Shown piece by piece: positions 1 through 13,100 of a stretch of DNA of 64,000 bases. Both the position numbers and the translations under genes were made by a program. The DNA lies in contig NC_133939.1 in NCBI RefSeq assembly GCF_031877795.1, positions 5,251,698 to 5,315,697 of the forward strand, written 5' to 3'. How positions within the stretch are numbered: position 1 is the first letter of the stretch; each line of letters starts with the position of its first letter. Below the pieces are notes generated by a model. The model was given only the letters and a program-made list of their open reading frames with translations, had not been told where the DNA came from and ran no database searches. This DNA comes from Strix aluco. Its lineage: Eukaryota; Chordata; Aves; Strigiformes; Strigidae.

Positions 1-2334
1 TGTTGCTGTGGCAAAAGGTCCTTGAAAAGGCACCTACCAAGAGTCCGGGCGACCTTGGTTACTGCAGAAAAGCAGATGACTAAATGACAAGTCAGCATGA
101 CAAAAGATTATTGGGAGATTAACGTAATAAAAACTCTGCAGGCTCTGCTGAGGAGGATCAGAATGGGTTTAGGATGTTTATAATTTAGGCTGCTATACTT
201 GTATTTTTCTACAACGTGGACACAGACCTTACACAAGGCTTTGTTTTGCCTGTTGGTGCTGTTACAGAGTAGGTTACTCAAGGATAATGGCTACCTAGCT
301 AAGACCTTAGGCATTTTAGTTTAAAATTCCTTAGGACTGGGGTATGTAAGAAATTCTAGTGACCAACTTCAGCTTTTGCTATTGTTTATTTACTTCTGTT
401 GTCCCCCTTTCTGCTTCAGCCTGCAGAGGGAAGAGAAAATGGAGGTACCTGCTGTGCAGAGGTGGCTGCTTGTGCTGTTCCTCTGCTGAAGGTGGAGCTG
501 CCCTTCAGGTGGTTTTGGGGGTGGGGTGGGCATCTTTCTCCAGACATTAGGGTGTGTTAGGAAGCATATGTTATGGAGAAGCCACTTCCAAGCTCCCCTG
601 CAGGTGTTTGCACAACCCACCAGCCCCTCAGAGGAGTAGCAGGTGTAACAGGAATGCTCATTCCTCTCCTGAAGGACGAATACTCCTGCAGCGGCAGCAC
701 CACAAACTTTTAATGATATTAGCTTTCCCCTTTTTGCTCTTGTGTGACAGAATAGAATGTGTTGATTTTGTGGGTTAATTTCTGGAGTCTCTTCCCTACT
801 TTCTACAACCGGGATCTGGATTTCCTTTCAGCAACACATATGTGAATTTCCGTGTTTTAGGACTGGCTGGTTTGTGTTTGCCAGACTTGATTAAACAGAG
901 TAGTGATTAAGCTCTCCAAATAATCCACCTCCGGTTAATAAAATGTTTCTGGAATTTGGAAAACACTGAAAGAGCTGAGGAACACTGGTTCTGTGTTCAT
1001 TTTTTGCAATGATTTGTGTACCCAGGCCACTATATTCAGGCAAATGTTGGTGATTGTTTGCAAAAAGCAAGCTTGATTTGTCACTGCAAGATTGCCTGAG
1101 ATGGAGGGGGCTGTTCAGGCTGGCAAGTGGAGAGGATATCACATGACCTTTCTAATCAAACTAACAGATGCAGCCCAGAGGAAAGCTACAGCTGTTTATG
1201 CAGCTTGCAAGCCAAAAATTACATGTTGTTGTGCATAATTTCAAGACCAAAGGGGGGAGGGGAGCAGGGGAAGCTATTCTTGGGACATTTGCGAGCAGAA
1301 AAGCTAAACTAATTGAAATCTCTTCATGTGTCTTGCATCTTGGATGTTGTGCCTCACTCTAGAAGTAAATTAAGGAGGGGAGCTGTACTGGCTAGCAACA
1401 TACTGTTTTGCATCAGCATGCCAATGGGATGTTGGTGGAGCAATAACAGATAAACTGCTTAGTGATTATGGCAATAATATGTTGTTCTCAATGTTTGGTA
1501 GTCCTTTATAATGGCATCTATTTATAGAGACTTGGTTTGGTGTTTTATAAACTCCCTTTTCATAAATGGCTCATGTCTGTTCAGCTTCTTATCAGGCTGG
1601 ATGGCTTGCAACCCTGGGAGAAGACAGAGAAAGAGCTTTAGAATAAAGCTGCTTTCAGTAACCATCCTGTTCTATGTAAGTCTGGTCTTTACAAAGCATG
1701 TGAGTATGACATTGTAGACCTCTTCACTGACGATCTGAGCTTCCTTAGGTAATGCTTTATGTTGCTGACTTAACCACTTTCCAGTTGAATCTTAGCCCAG
1801 GTACAATATTTGCTCTTGGAGGGGGATTAATTCTTGAAATCCTGGATGGACGCAACTGGAGACGCGCTTTCAAATCCCCTACAAATTGTCTTCCTTGTTT
1901 GCTAAGAGGGTAGTGATTCCTCCTGGTAGATGCGAAGAAGCATAGGACGTAGCTGCGTGGAAAATTCATCTTTCTTCAGCAAAGGAGTTCACGTCTTCTT
2001 CCTGTGGCAGCTCCTGTGGCATTTGGAACACAGCAAGGTATTTAATGCTATTTGCTCATTTGTTTATTTGGGTCTACAGCATGAGTAGGGTGTCTTTTGA
2101 GCAGCAAATACCATTCTGGACTTAAAAAACCTATCTATGCTTCATAAAAATAGAAATTCTTAAACGTGTAAAGTCGTGTTTCTAATCTCTACTTACATTT
2201 TTTCCAGCTCTCTAAGAAGGGAAATTTCTCGTTTTTCTATAGTTTGTTGTGTGCTCATAGGCCCTAGAAACATTTTCTACTCTTGAAACAGTTTTATAAT
2301 GGGAAAAAAACCAGAACAATAGAGCGGAAGCAAA
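1..2334. other. Non-coding sequence upstream of SAG
   Basis: I recognise no coding exon in this stretch; open frames are short and unrelated to known families. In human the next gene upstream of SAG is ATG16L1, so the far left could be its 3' flank, but no ATG16L1 coding sequence is visible. A noncoding first exon of SAG is expected somewhere upstream of 4062. One weak candidate ends at 2037, before a GTATTT donor, with a CRX/OTX-like GGATTA at 1824-1829 further upstream. That is inference only. Confidence 0.5.
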
Positions 2335-3820
2335 CTGCAAGGACAGTCATACACTGTCAGACCGATGGTCTGTTGAACACAGCACACTCATTCTTACAGG
2401 CCCAATAGGGGGAACTGTAAGAGTAAGGCACATGTAGCATCGTCCTTTCCTGATGCTGCTCCTCGGCTTCAGAGCCCTACGGGGTTAAGGTTGCGTCTGG
2501 ATCATCCTGTCCAACAAAGCCTTTTCTCTGTGAACTCATCTAATCCTGTGAATCAATTCATATTGGTGATTTCCAGAGCCTTCTGCAGCAACACATGTGC
2601 ACTCTCGAATCTTGTGTTACGTGGGGAAGTGCTGCGCTTCATTTTATTTTGAATTTGCTGGCTGACCACTTAACTGGATGCTGCTATTTTATGACTTACA
2701 ACAAAGTGAAAAACTAATCTCTCTCCGCTTTGTACCGCTCAGCTTTTCTGGACACCTCTTTCTAGATATCTCTTGTGTCCTTTCAGTCCTTTTTTTTTTT
2801 TTTCCTCTGAAGAATCTTATTCCATCAGTTTTTCCCTTGGGTACAAGCTGTTCACAATCCCTGGTTATACCTGTTACATTTCTGGGCAGGTAGCTGGACT
2901 GTTATGTTCTTGAGGTCCTTTCTGTTTTGAGTTCAGTGATACCCTGCAAGTAACGGGTTGCATTTGATTCTGACTTAGGAAAATACAGTAGGACAGATGA
3001 GTTCTCATTTTGGGTTTGGTCTGACTCCTTACCAGTACATACCACCTTTCTAGGTCTTAGACTGAGCATGAGATATCCCATATGCAGATATGTAGGGGGT
3101 TCTGAAATGGTATAAATGGCATTCTCTGTGGTATTCTTGGTTTATTTCCTAATAACTTCTCTGCTTATGTCAAGACATTCTTCTTAAGTGTTACTGAGTA
3201 TACCTGCATGTCAGACTATAGTTGTATTTTCTTTGAGTGCAATACTTTTCACTTAGTGCTATAGAATATATGGTATTTCATCACCTATCCAGTCTGCGTC
3301 ATGAAGCACTCCTCCAGCTTAACACAGACAGCTTTATTTTGGGGAATCTGGAATAGCTTTGTGTCTGTGGGCAGGCTATTCACTCCTTATCTAGGCTTCT
3401 TTCCATTCATTCAAGGATATGCTCAATAGCAAATGTCCCAGGACAGATAACACTGCACTGTTGTATACTTGCGGTGGTAAAAAACCAAACCAAACCCAAA
3501 CAGAACTCCCCAAAATAATCCAAACCCTGAAAGTATCCAAAACACATAGTATTGACATTCTTTATTTCCTATATTTTATCCCATTGTTAATGAGTGCAAT
3601 GATCTTCCTTCTTATCTCATGACATTTTAGAGCCTCTGATGACAAATCTTGAGGTACCTTTTGAAAATCGAAGTACCTTCTGTTGATCAGATTACCTTTT
3701 TCTGGGCTCTTATAGACTTCTTCACAAAATTATTCTCTACAAACCTCCCTGCAAAGGCCAGGCTACCCCTTCCTCTCCAGATTTTTCTATTAGTCTACGA
3801 ATTTTTTAATATGAATGAAA
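2335..3820 (-). mobile_element. Ancient CR1-family LINE relic, antisense
   Basis: Read on the + strand, several blocks match the antisense of amniote CR1 elements from memory of the consensus. One starts near 2345 (a tcagaccgatggtct core, which is the CR1 3' end). One near 3440 carries the tcccaggacagat core. One at about 3608-3730 carries tctcatgacattttagagcc followed by the aaatcgaagtacc block, which lies inside the reverse-transcriptase region. The order of the blocks agrees with a single element on the minus strand. No open reading frame survives and divergence is high, so this is a dead fossil. The ends are approximate. Confidence 0.62.
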
Positions 3821-4061
3821 AAGAGTTCTTGGTCTTCTGTAATGTTTCTGAAGAGCTGTTTTTGGATTGACGTTTTTATGTTTTGGGGGTTATTTTTTAT
3901 GAGGAATTGATAAAATTAAAAGAAACCCACCTCCTGTGCTGCACCTGAGTATCTATTGAAATAGTCTTTGGTAAACTATACATGGGAGGAGAGTGCTTTA
4001 CCCACCAAATATAATTCCTCTTTTATGTCATCCACCTATTTTTTTCTTCCCTCTTTCCCAG
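3821..4061 (+). other. Intron sequence ahead of SAG coding exon 1
   Basis: No gene is seen. The right end is a long pyrimidine tract (about 4038-4058) leading to a CAG acceptor at 4059-4061, so this is presumably the end of the intron that separates a noncoding first exon from the first coding exon. Confidence 0.5.
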
Positions 4062-4177
4062 GACATTTTGGGGAAGAAAAGCTTCCTTCATCCACAGTCA
4101 CATACCCATCTTTGACCATGAGCTGCCCTGAGTCTCAAAAGACAGTTGTCTTCAAAAAAAGCACCCGTGACAAAGCT
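4062..4177 (+). CDS. SAG: SAG coding exon 1 (5' UTR 4062-4117, CDS 4118-4177)
   Basis: A pyrimidine-rich acceptor ends at 4061. The start ATG at 4118 has the context ACCATGA with A at -3, and it is the only in-frame ATG inside the exon. It encodes 20 residues including [12 protein letters not shown], the first beta strand of arrestins. The donor is GTAAGT at 4178, phase 0. The N-terminus is about five residues shorter than in human SAG. Confidence 0.9.
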
Positions 4178-7100
4178 GTAAGTACCACAACAATGGGTTT
4201 ATATAGGTATGAGTTTTACTTGTAGTCAGACTGGAGACTTGGTAGAAAGCTCTTTCCTGTCCCCCCCCCCCCCTTTTTTTTTTCTGAAGAAGGACCATGA
4301 TCTGTATTTAGCGCTAAGTTTGAGATGATGTAAACAGAGTTTATAGGGCGAGCTTCTCATGTATTATAATACAAGAGGAAGGCAACTCGCCTCTCACTCC
4401 TCCTGGGTTGTACTCCTGCTGGTAAATGTTTAAAACAAAGCTGATTCATTGTCTTTCCAACCTGATGGCACCAACAATCTTTAAATCTATAGTTCTTTGT
4501 CCCATGCGCAAGTATTTATGTTGTATTTTTGGGAGTTGGTCTACATCAGGTCTTCAATTCTGATGTCCTGAAGCATGTGAATAATCCTGTTGAGTCTAGT
4601 GGGGACTGCATGTTTGCTGGGTAAAAAGAAATCCATTTAAAATGGAATTGTTCTGATCTCTACAAGATTTATAGCTCTCCACTGTGTGTCTCCCCCCAGC
4701 CCCCAACACACAACCACACAACCATCAACACTTTGTTCTCCCTACAGCTGACCATCTACCTGGGAAAGCGAGACTTTATTGACAACACAGGGAATGTGGA
4801 ACCTGTAGGTAAGTCCACAAGGATATGCGCTGCCCTTCCTGCTCTTGCAACCCTGATTATCCCCTGTTAATCTTTTTTTTTCCTTTTTTTCAGATGGTGT
4901 TGTATTGGTGGATCCTGCAATTATCAAGGAGAAAAAAGGTTTGATATTTTATACAACATATGTTTCAGAGATTGTTAGTCCTCTTTTAAAGTGAGATGCT
5001 GAAATAGAACCTTTTCATTGTTTTAAGGGTACAAATGTAACTCTCTTCCCCAGTGAATGGGCTTCTTATTCAACATAATGTATGTTCTAACATGGTATGA
5101 CTACTTACTGGGTTATACAACAGTGTTGAAATGGGTTTCTCTGACTCTGTAGTGCAGAAAGATTTTACACCCCACCCTGGCTGCATTGTTAGCCTGCTGC
5201 ATGCCTTACCTATCGTGTGCTTCTTTGCAGTATATGTGTCCCTGACCTGTGCTTTCCGCTATGGCCGGGAAGACATTGATGTGATTGGCCTCACCTTCCG
5301 ACGGGACCTGTTCTTCTCTAGGGTCCAAGTGTACCCACCTGCTGACAAGCCAGAGTCTCTCTCCCACTTGCAGGAATCTCTGATAAAGAAGCTAGGGAAA
5401 AATGCTTATCCCTTTTTCTTTACAGTAAGTATCTAATGAGAGCCTCTGACCCTCTTCTCCTTGTCTGTTATTACCAGACTGCTGAGACCCGGTGATGGGC
5501 TGAACACAGGGATTAATAGTGAATTCATGTTATGCAAACTTCCAATTTTGAGTGACAGGCAGTGTACCAATTTTTTTTTTTCTTAACGTCCTAAGTGGTA
5601 AAGTGCAAGATGACCCTAACTGCATGTGAAAAGTGTTTTCCTTGAAAAGGCAAAGAAAAATGCAGTGTCTTTATGCTAGCAACAGCCCTATATATCCTTG
5701 TCTTCCCCATTCCTGGGGGGCTGGAATACTTTATGCTATTGCTCCAGTGCTCACAGAGGAAGTGCCAAATCCTTTCTCGGTGCTCACAGAGGAAGTGCCA
5801 AATCCTTTCTCTCTAAAAATGTTATGGATCAAACAAGCGGATGAAAAGCTCTTTACCAGATGTTGTCAACAAATAATAGCTCATTGCCAAATTCTGATTC
5901 TGACAGGATATGCTTCCAGTACTGTCAGTGACATGTCTGCCTTAGCATTCCCCAGGAAGATCCAGGTTTGAAAACCACATGCTCTGATACAGCAACAAAT
6001 AAGTCTTTGAATGATTCTGCTAAATGGGTTGGTACCAGCCATAATGTTATTAACCACTCAGATACAACCTGGTGATCTTCAGACTGCTGGAGTCTCTAAT
6101 GCGGTGTTAGCACTGAGTCTCCATGAGCTACTCTGCAGCCTTCCCAGCTGATTTCTGGAGCTGCCATCCCTGCCCAGGCCAGGAGTGAATGGATACTGGC
6201 TGGTGGCTGACTGGTATTCATGGCCTTAGTTGTGTTTCTGACACAGAGACACTTTGCTCAAGCTTCAAGCCTCTGTGAACAGTGAGTAGCACTGCTGTGA
6301 GCTGTATTGATTATCTTGGATCAGGAGCTAGATGTTGCAGCTTCTACTCTAGGCTGTGCCTCTAGGGCTCTGTTTGATTTTTAGACGAGGTGTTTCATGT
6401 GCCTGGACTTTCTTTACTTTTTCTATCTTTTTGGTTTTTTCTTGGCTATTAAAGTATTTTTGGAAGAGAGGAACTTGTTCATACAAGGCAAGATAAGACC
6501 CAGTATATTAAGGCCCCTATCTTAGCCAGAACTTCAAAGGGTTACTGCATTACAGCGAGTGACCTGTTGTCTCCAGGATTGCTTTGTACCTTTTGTGAGC
6601 AATACGTTAGCTAGAGTATCTGTGTAATACTGCTTTGGGGTGTTTTTCTCTTCTTCCTCCCACAGTTTCCAGATTACCTGCCTTGTTCAGTCTCTCTGCA
6701 GCCTTCACCTCGTGATGTTGACAAGGTGAGACCAATGGGACACTTGTGTGTATCATGGTTGAGGCAAGTCAGATGGAAAAAGTCATGTGAATTTATTTGT
6801 CTAGCTTGAGAATAGAAAGAATAAGCTGATACTGGACTTTGCTGTGCTATGCTACAGATGTCAACCTGACTTAAGAGCTACAAGTGTGTGTCACAGATTT
6901 GGAATTTAAATCCACAGAATAAGAAAGGGAATCTAGTCAAATAGCAGCAAGACTACTAAATCTGCAATGCTTGTAGTTTCCTTAAGGGTACCACATGATT
7001 TGTGGGTTGGCTGCACATAAAATGATTGTAGCTGTCAGGCTACGTGAGAGAAAAGGAGACTGAGTGCCTAAAATCTCATAGATTGCTATAAATAGCGTGT

Positions 7101-10100
7101 GTTAAGACCTGCTTCTGAATTAAAACAAATGCAGAGAAGGGCTGGCTTGCACATGTGTGTAAACAAAATAAAAACCCTGGAGTAAAAGTCACCAGATAAT
7201 GAGATGTTCTGCAAGGTTTCTGACACCATTTAAAATATTCCTTTTATACTTAACTGGACGCTTCTCTGAACAGCACAGCTAGACTAACAGCCAGGCAAGG
7301 TGGGATGCAGGTTGTAGAATCCAGTGCAACAGGGGTAAGCTGTGGTTTTTGCCAAGGAATGATATTTTAGCAAAAATTCCCATATTGCTCTGTAGAGAGT
7401 TATCTGGGACTCACACAGATGTCCCATGGTGGTATGAACCTGTTAATGCAAAGCTCAGCTTGGCCTGATCACTCCCACTCCTTAGACGTTGGGAAGGAAG
7501 AAGATTGACCTTCAAATTGACATTACAAAGCCAGTTCAGAAATTCAGTTCAGAAACCCAAGGTGGCTTGGAGAGCCTTTCAGGCTGGGCAGTCTTATAAC
7601 CCACAGCATGCTGTGACCTCTGCAGCACTGCGCTCACGGAAAGCCTATTAGGAGTAGGGATGTCACCTGTCAAAGGCTGGGAATTAAGCCTCATTTATCA
7701 GGAGCAGCACAGAACTGGTGGATGCTGCCACACCAGTTGGCAAGGATCTCTATTACAATGGTAGGAGGCCAGAAGAATTTGCAGTTGGCAGGAATCTGAC
7801 AATTTCTGGTGTGCAGAAAGACATTTAAACATCTGCGGATGTTCTTGGCTTCTGACACTGATTTCACAGCTGTCTTCTCTCTCTGGCAGACCTGTGGGGT
7901 GGACTTTGAGGTGAAAGCTTTCTCAACAGATAATGTGGACGAGAAAATTCATAAGAGGTAACAGACTGCATGTGTCTGTCTGTCTTCAGCTTTGCCCTTC
8001 TTAAAAGGGGTGGGTGGTCCAGTAATGCACCTTGGCTGCTTGTTCAGCTTTGTCCTACTTGTCAGTGGGCTTCTTGGGTGTAAGTACATGTGAATGCAGA
8101 ACTCCTGCCTCTGCCAAGCACAAAGTACCACCGTGTTGTCCTCTGCTGCTTCCCAGGGACACTACACGTTTGCTGATCCGTAAGGTGCAGTATGCTCCGG
8201 AAAAGCCAGGACCCCAACCTTGTACAGAGACCACCTGGCAGTTCTTCATGTCCAACAAGCCATTGCACTTGAAAGCCTGCCTCAGTAAAGAGGTGAGGAG
8301 TTTGCCCCGGGGCTGTGAACATCATAGTATTGGCATGCCAATATGCATTTTGATTCTCAAAGCAGCTACTTTTGTGTGTTACTTGGATGATCTCAGCTGA
8401 GACTGACTTGTCCCAGCACTCAGGGGCTCTAATGTAATTTATGTCAGTAGCTACTGTTAGGGGAGTCTGAGACCACATTACCAGACACATTTGAGGCTAA
8501 GTCAGTCATTGAAGGAAGGGTTGTGAATTGTTGGAAAGGGTCATCTTGCTTTATCTGGCCTCTGTGAGGAGATTTAATCTGGGGGGACTAGAGGGGTTTA
8601 GGGCTTGAGAGAAGCCTCCTGGCTGGATTTCTGAGCATTGAATTCCTTCTAGGTGTACTACCATGGCGAGCCCATTCCGGTCACTATCACCATCAACAAC
8701 AGCACAGACAAAACAGTGAAGAAGATCAAAGTCCAGGGTATGTTTTTACTGTTACTTGGGATTCTTTGACGGCAAGAAGACTGAATGGTGAGAGGACTGC
8801 AGCAGAGCCAGAATTTAGTGCTTGCAACAGCTTAAGCAGGCAGTCTGGGACAAGTCAGGAATTTGTCCCTCCAACCTGTCTGTTGCTGTTTCTTTGCAGT
8901 TTCATCAAACACTGCAGCTTTTTTCCTGACTCTCATGGTTACTCATATGGCTTAATTTCAGGCACCAGTATGGCTCCTCTAGTAAAGAGAAAGTGTCTGG
9001 CACCTGCAGCGGGCAAGGCAGGTGCTGTGGAGAAAAATCCACCTCTTTTGTGAGGCCAGTGGGAAGGGCTCCCCTGTCAATGTCATGCTCCTGCTAACTG
9101 TGAATGTGCCTAGGTTGCATACAATTTTGCCTGGGGTTTGAGAAACATCTGGCAATGGGTGAAACAGCCTCTCTGCCAGTGATGGTGTAATTCCTCCTGA
9201 GGAAGCTGAGGGCAGGGGCTGAGAGGAGTTTCAGTATTGTGCCTGTGTTTTACTTGTGGCACTGCCTGTTTTCATCCCATAAGCCTCATTGCACTTGGAC
9301 CTGTGAAAGATGAAGGATTGCTTTGTCTCTGAGAGACAAAGCCACAGCCTTCCAGTACCTGAAGAGGGCCTACAGGAAAGCTGGAGGAACTTTTACAAGG
9401 ACATGTGGTGATAGGAAAAGGGGTAATGGCTTTAAACTGACAGAGGGCAGATTTAGATTAGATATAAGGAAAAAATTCTTCCCTGTGAGGGTGGTGAGAC
9501 ACTGACACAGGTTGCCCAGAGAAGCTGTGGCTGCCCCCTCCCTGGAAGGGTTCAAGACCAGGTTGGATGGGGCTTTGGGCAACCTGGGCTAGTGGAAGGT
9601 GTCCCTGCCCATGGCAGGGGGTTGGGACTGGGTGATCTTTAAGGTCCCTTCCAACCCAAACCATTCTATGAGAAACAGAAGAGAAGACAGGGAGGGAACA
9701 AAATTGAGGAGGTTTTTTGCAAAACTCTGTGGCAGAGAAAGATGGTCAGTGCTGGTCTTGGATGCCCTGTCTAGTGATTCCCAAATATTTTTAGGCTGAT
9801 GTGCTTCTGTCAGGCTTAAAAAGAACTTGCTGGTCCCCAGATTCTCTCATCAGTGTTTCAGAACTACCTTATGGTTTTTTTGGTGTTTGATTGGAGAATA
9901 TAAGCCATTTGTTATCACGGGCTCTTGTCTGCAGTCTGCTTGGTGAGGGTGTCTCCTGAATGCAAATGCATGGGCATACTCAGGAGATACCAGAGACCAG
10001 AGATAAACGTGGACACACTGGAAAGAGCAGGCTCCCAAGGGAAACTGTGCGTTATTGACTTTTTGTCATCTCCAAATCAAGGCTGGGTGCCTTTCAGGGA

Positions 10101-13100
10101 AGATAGACTTTGGCCATTTGTGTGCTGTTGGTCTCTATCCATGTCATGCTGTCTGAGCTGGTGGTCCCTTCAGGCTCTAAATGGATGGGTTTTCCTGCTG
10201 TCCTCATGTTGTCCATTCCTGAGACTGGGTGGTGGCAGCTGTGTTGTTTCTGATGTGTATGCACAACTGATTGCTTTCTCCCTTTTCAGTGGAGCAGGTT
10301 GCCAATGTGGTTTTGTACTCCAGTGACTACTATACAAAAGTGGTAGCTGCTGAGGAAGCACAGTGAGTAAATGCTCTGCTTATCCCTTCTTGCTCCTTCA
10401 CACCCTTTTAATTACCCTCCTCAGTAATGGGAGATACTCTTAGCTATAGTCTAGCAGCTGCTTGCTGTTACAGTGCTCTCTCCTCTTATTTTGTGTGTGT
10501 GTGTCCCACACCACCCGTAGTCTCTGGGTGCAGCTTGTCTCTTTTTCACATGGCCAGCACAGATCCTGCACATTTTTTCAGAGAATGGGGAGGTTGCAGA
10601 AGAGGTTTGAAAAGTAGTTGCCTGTTAGAAAAACTTAGCAGGGGCAGCGGAAGGCTGCCCATTACTTGAAATCTTTAAATAGAGATGCAACATTTTTCTG
10701 AAAGATGCTGCTGTTTGAGTGGAAGTCATGGATGCTCTAGCTTGAGGTCAGTTGTCTTCACACATTTTCCTTTGGCTTCTTCTGGCATTAGAAAGCCCAT
10801 GAAAACTTGAGCCTATTGACACTGTGGAGAACCGCTTGCTCTTTTGCACTGCGTTGGCAGTCTAGCGTTGAACTTTGTGAAGAGGGTTGGACACACCCAG
10901 ATGCTTTATATTCTTCTGGTGTTTTGCTTTGTAGCTTAGGGACATGTTTTCCATTGAGTATTGGTCTTCTCAGCTAGGATTCATTTTGTCCAAATTTGGA
11001 GGTCTGCAGCATGGTTTTGACCTACTTTAGAGGTCTGCCTTCATGTGAAATTAATGATTTTCTACAAGTGCTTGTTCCTCTCTGCTGATTATAAAGGGAA
11101 TTTTTTTACTGGTTTAGATGTATACTTCTTCACTGGAGACAACTAAATTTGAACAGATAAATTCCACCCCTTTTGGATGTCTTTGTAATCTGTTTTGAAT
11201 TATCTTGGTTTGTGTGTGTAACAGAAATCAGAGTGTATCACTTTCCTCCTCTCACCTTCTTATTTTCAGAGAAAAGGTGCAGCCAAACAGCAGCCTGACC
11301 AAGACACTGACACTTTTGCCCTTGCTAGCAAATAACCGGGAGACACGGGAAATAGCTCTGGATGGAAGGCTAAAGGATGAGGACACCAACTTGGCTTCTA
11401 GTACTATGTGAGTAGAGTTTTAAATGATCCCAGGTAGTAGAGGGTTATAAAGAAGAGGGGAGGATGGAGGAGACACTTTTATCAGGAGTTTGTACCTGTA
11501 AATGTGTGTCCAGATGGGTGCATCCAAGTTGCATTGCTTACCCTATCGTATTCATTCAGGATAAATAGTGATTACAGCTCTGGAGAGGTATTAGCTCTCC
11601 CTGAGGCTTGTCTGCTCTATCACACTCAGGAGAATGGGATGGTCACCTAGTTCTTGCTCCAGCCGTGTATTGTTGCTATGTTGCTGCACCACCTAACTCT
11701 GCTGTCTGTTTTCTCTGGTAGTATTAAGGATGGAATAGACAAAACAGTGATGGGGATTCTGGTTTCCTACAGGATCAAAGTGAAGCTCACTGTTCCAGGG
11801 TAAGAGTAGCAGACTTTTTTTGTTACATTTGCATAGAGTTAAAAGAGGGGAGTGTGTGTACTTCATTGACAAGGGAGGAGAGGGCCGGACAGTCCACCCC
11901 GAGAGAAAAGTCACATATTGTAGGACATCAGGCTCCCTCTAAAGCATGAGTTGCCTGGAAATCAATCTTGGCCTATTCGAAGAACTTATCCTGAGCCAGA
12001 GGAGTTGGACTACCTTCCTTATATGCCATATGACTTTATGGCTGAAGTATGAACCTCTGGTTTGCATTGCAATTTTTTGTTTCAAAGCCATAACTTATTT
12101 TGTGAGAACTGAAGTGAAACTTTGTGTGAGCTTTTATGTTGGTGTTCTTGTTCTTCCAGAGCAGAAGGTAGAGACATCTGCCTGAGAGTCATAAATACTG
12201 TAGCTCAGGTTCTGTACTGAGCCAGCTTTCTGGGAGAAGCTGATGTTATCAATATGAGCTAGTTCCCAGCATACAGTGCAAAAGAGGACAAGGATAGTAG
12301 CTCTCAGTTGATGATAGTCACTGTTTACTTTTGTATTTCATTTATCTACCCTTCTTTCTAGTATAAAAATGAGTCAATGATTTGCCTAAAGTGTGATAAA
12401 ATGATTGCTGCCTTCTGTGGTCCTGTGGTTGCTGTTGCCCTTTGGCTCTCAGAAAAGTAGCCATGCCCAACACCTGGTCAGGAGTTCCAAAATTTAGACT
12501 CTTTCTCCATGGAAAGGACATGAAAAATGAAAATTACCTTTTTTAAAAACAAGTTTATTTGGATGTTATGCTTTGTGTCAAGTAGAGAAGAGTATATGAG
12601 GAAGGTGATTTCAGTAGTCCAACACTAAAACAGCATTTGGTAGAGCATCGGAATGGAAAGGCACTAAATATGCTTGTTTTTCTGCTTGTTTTCTTCTGTA
12701 GCATGCTGGGAGACCTCACCTCCAGGTAAATGTCATTTTCCTTTTCAGATCATGCAGTCATAGTTGTTAATTCGCCTTTTTTACACTCTTTCCTATTCCC
12801 TTTCCTGCCTCCCTAAAAAAAATAACTATCCCTTAAGCTGATAGATGTAAGAAGCCTGTGCATTCAGCTGTGAAAATGAAGCAATTACAAAAATATCTTT
12901 GACTTTATGTACATGCAAGTACATTCAACACATAATAAACCTGGTTTATCTCTCAGAAATCGAGAGTTTAACTCTTTTTGAGGGGAAAATTATGATTAGA
13001 AAAAGGTGGAAGAATGGCTGAAGCTGGAGTTCAGGGCTTGGGCTGGCCTGAGGTGGGGACTGAACCAGGATGAATGGAGCTGTGAATCTGATGCATTCTC

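Noticed and set aside
1..900. 3' end of ATG16L1, expected upstream by synteny
   Set aside because: No ATG16L1 coding sequence such as WD40 repeats can be read; AATAAA-like hexamers alone are not evidence.
8062..8490. Minus-strand 142-codon open frame
   Set aside because: It overlaps SAG exon 7 on the opposite strand and has no family resemblance.
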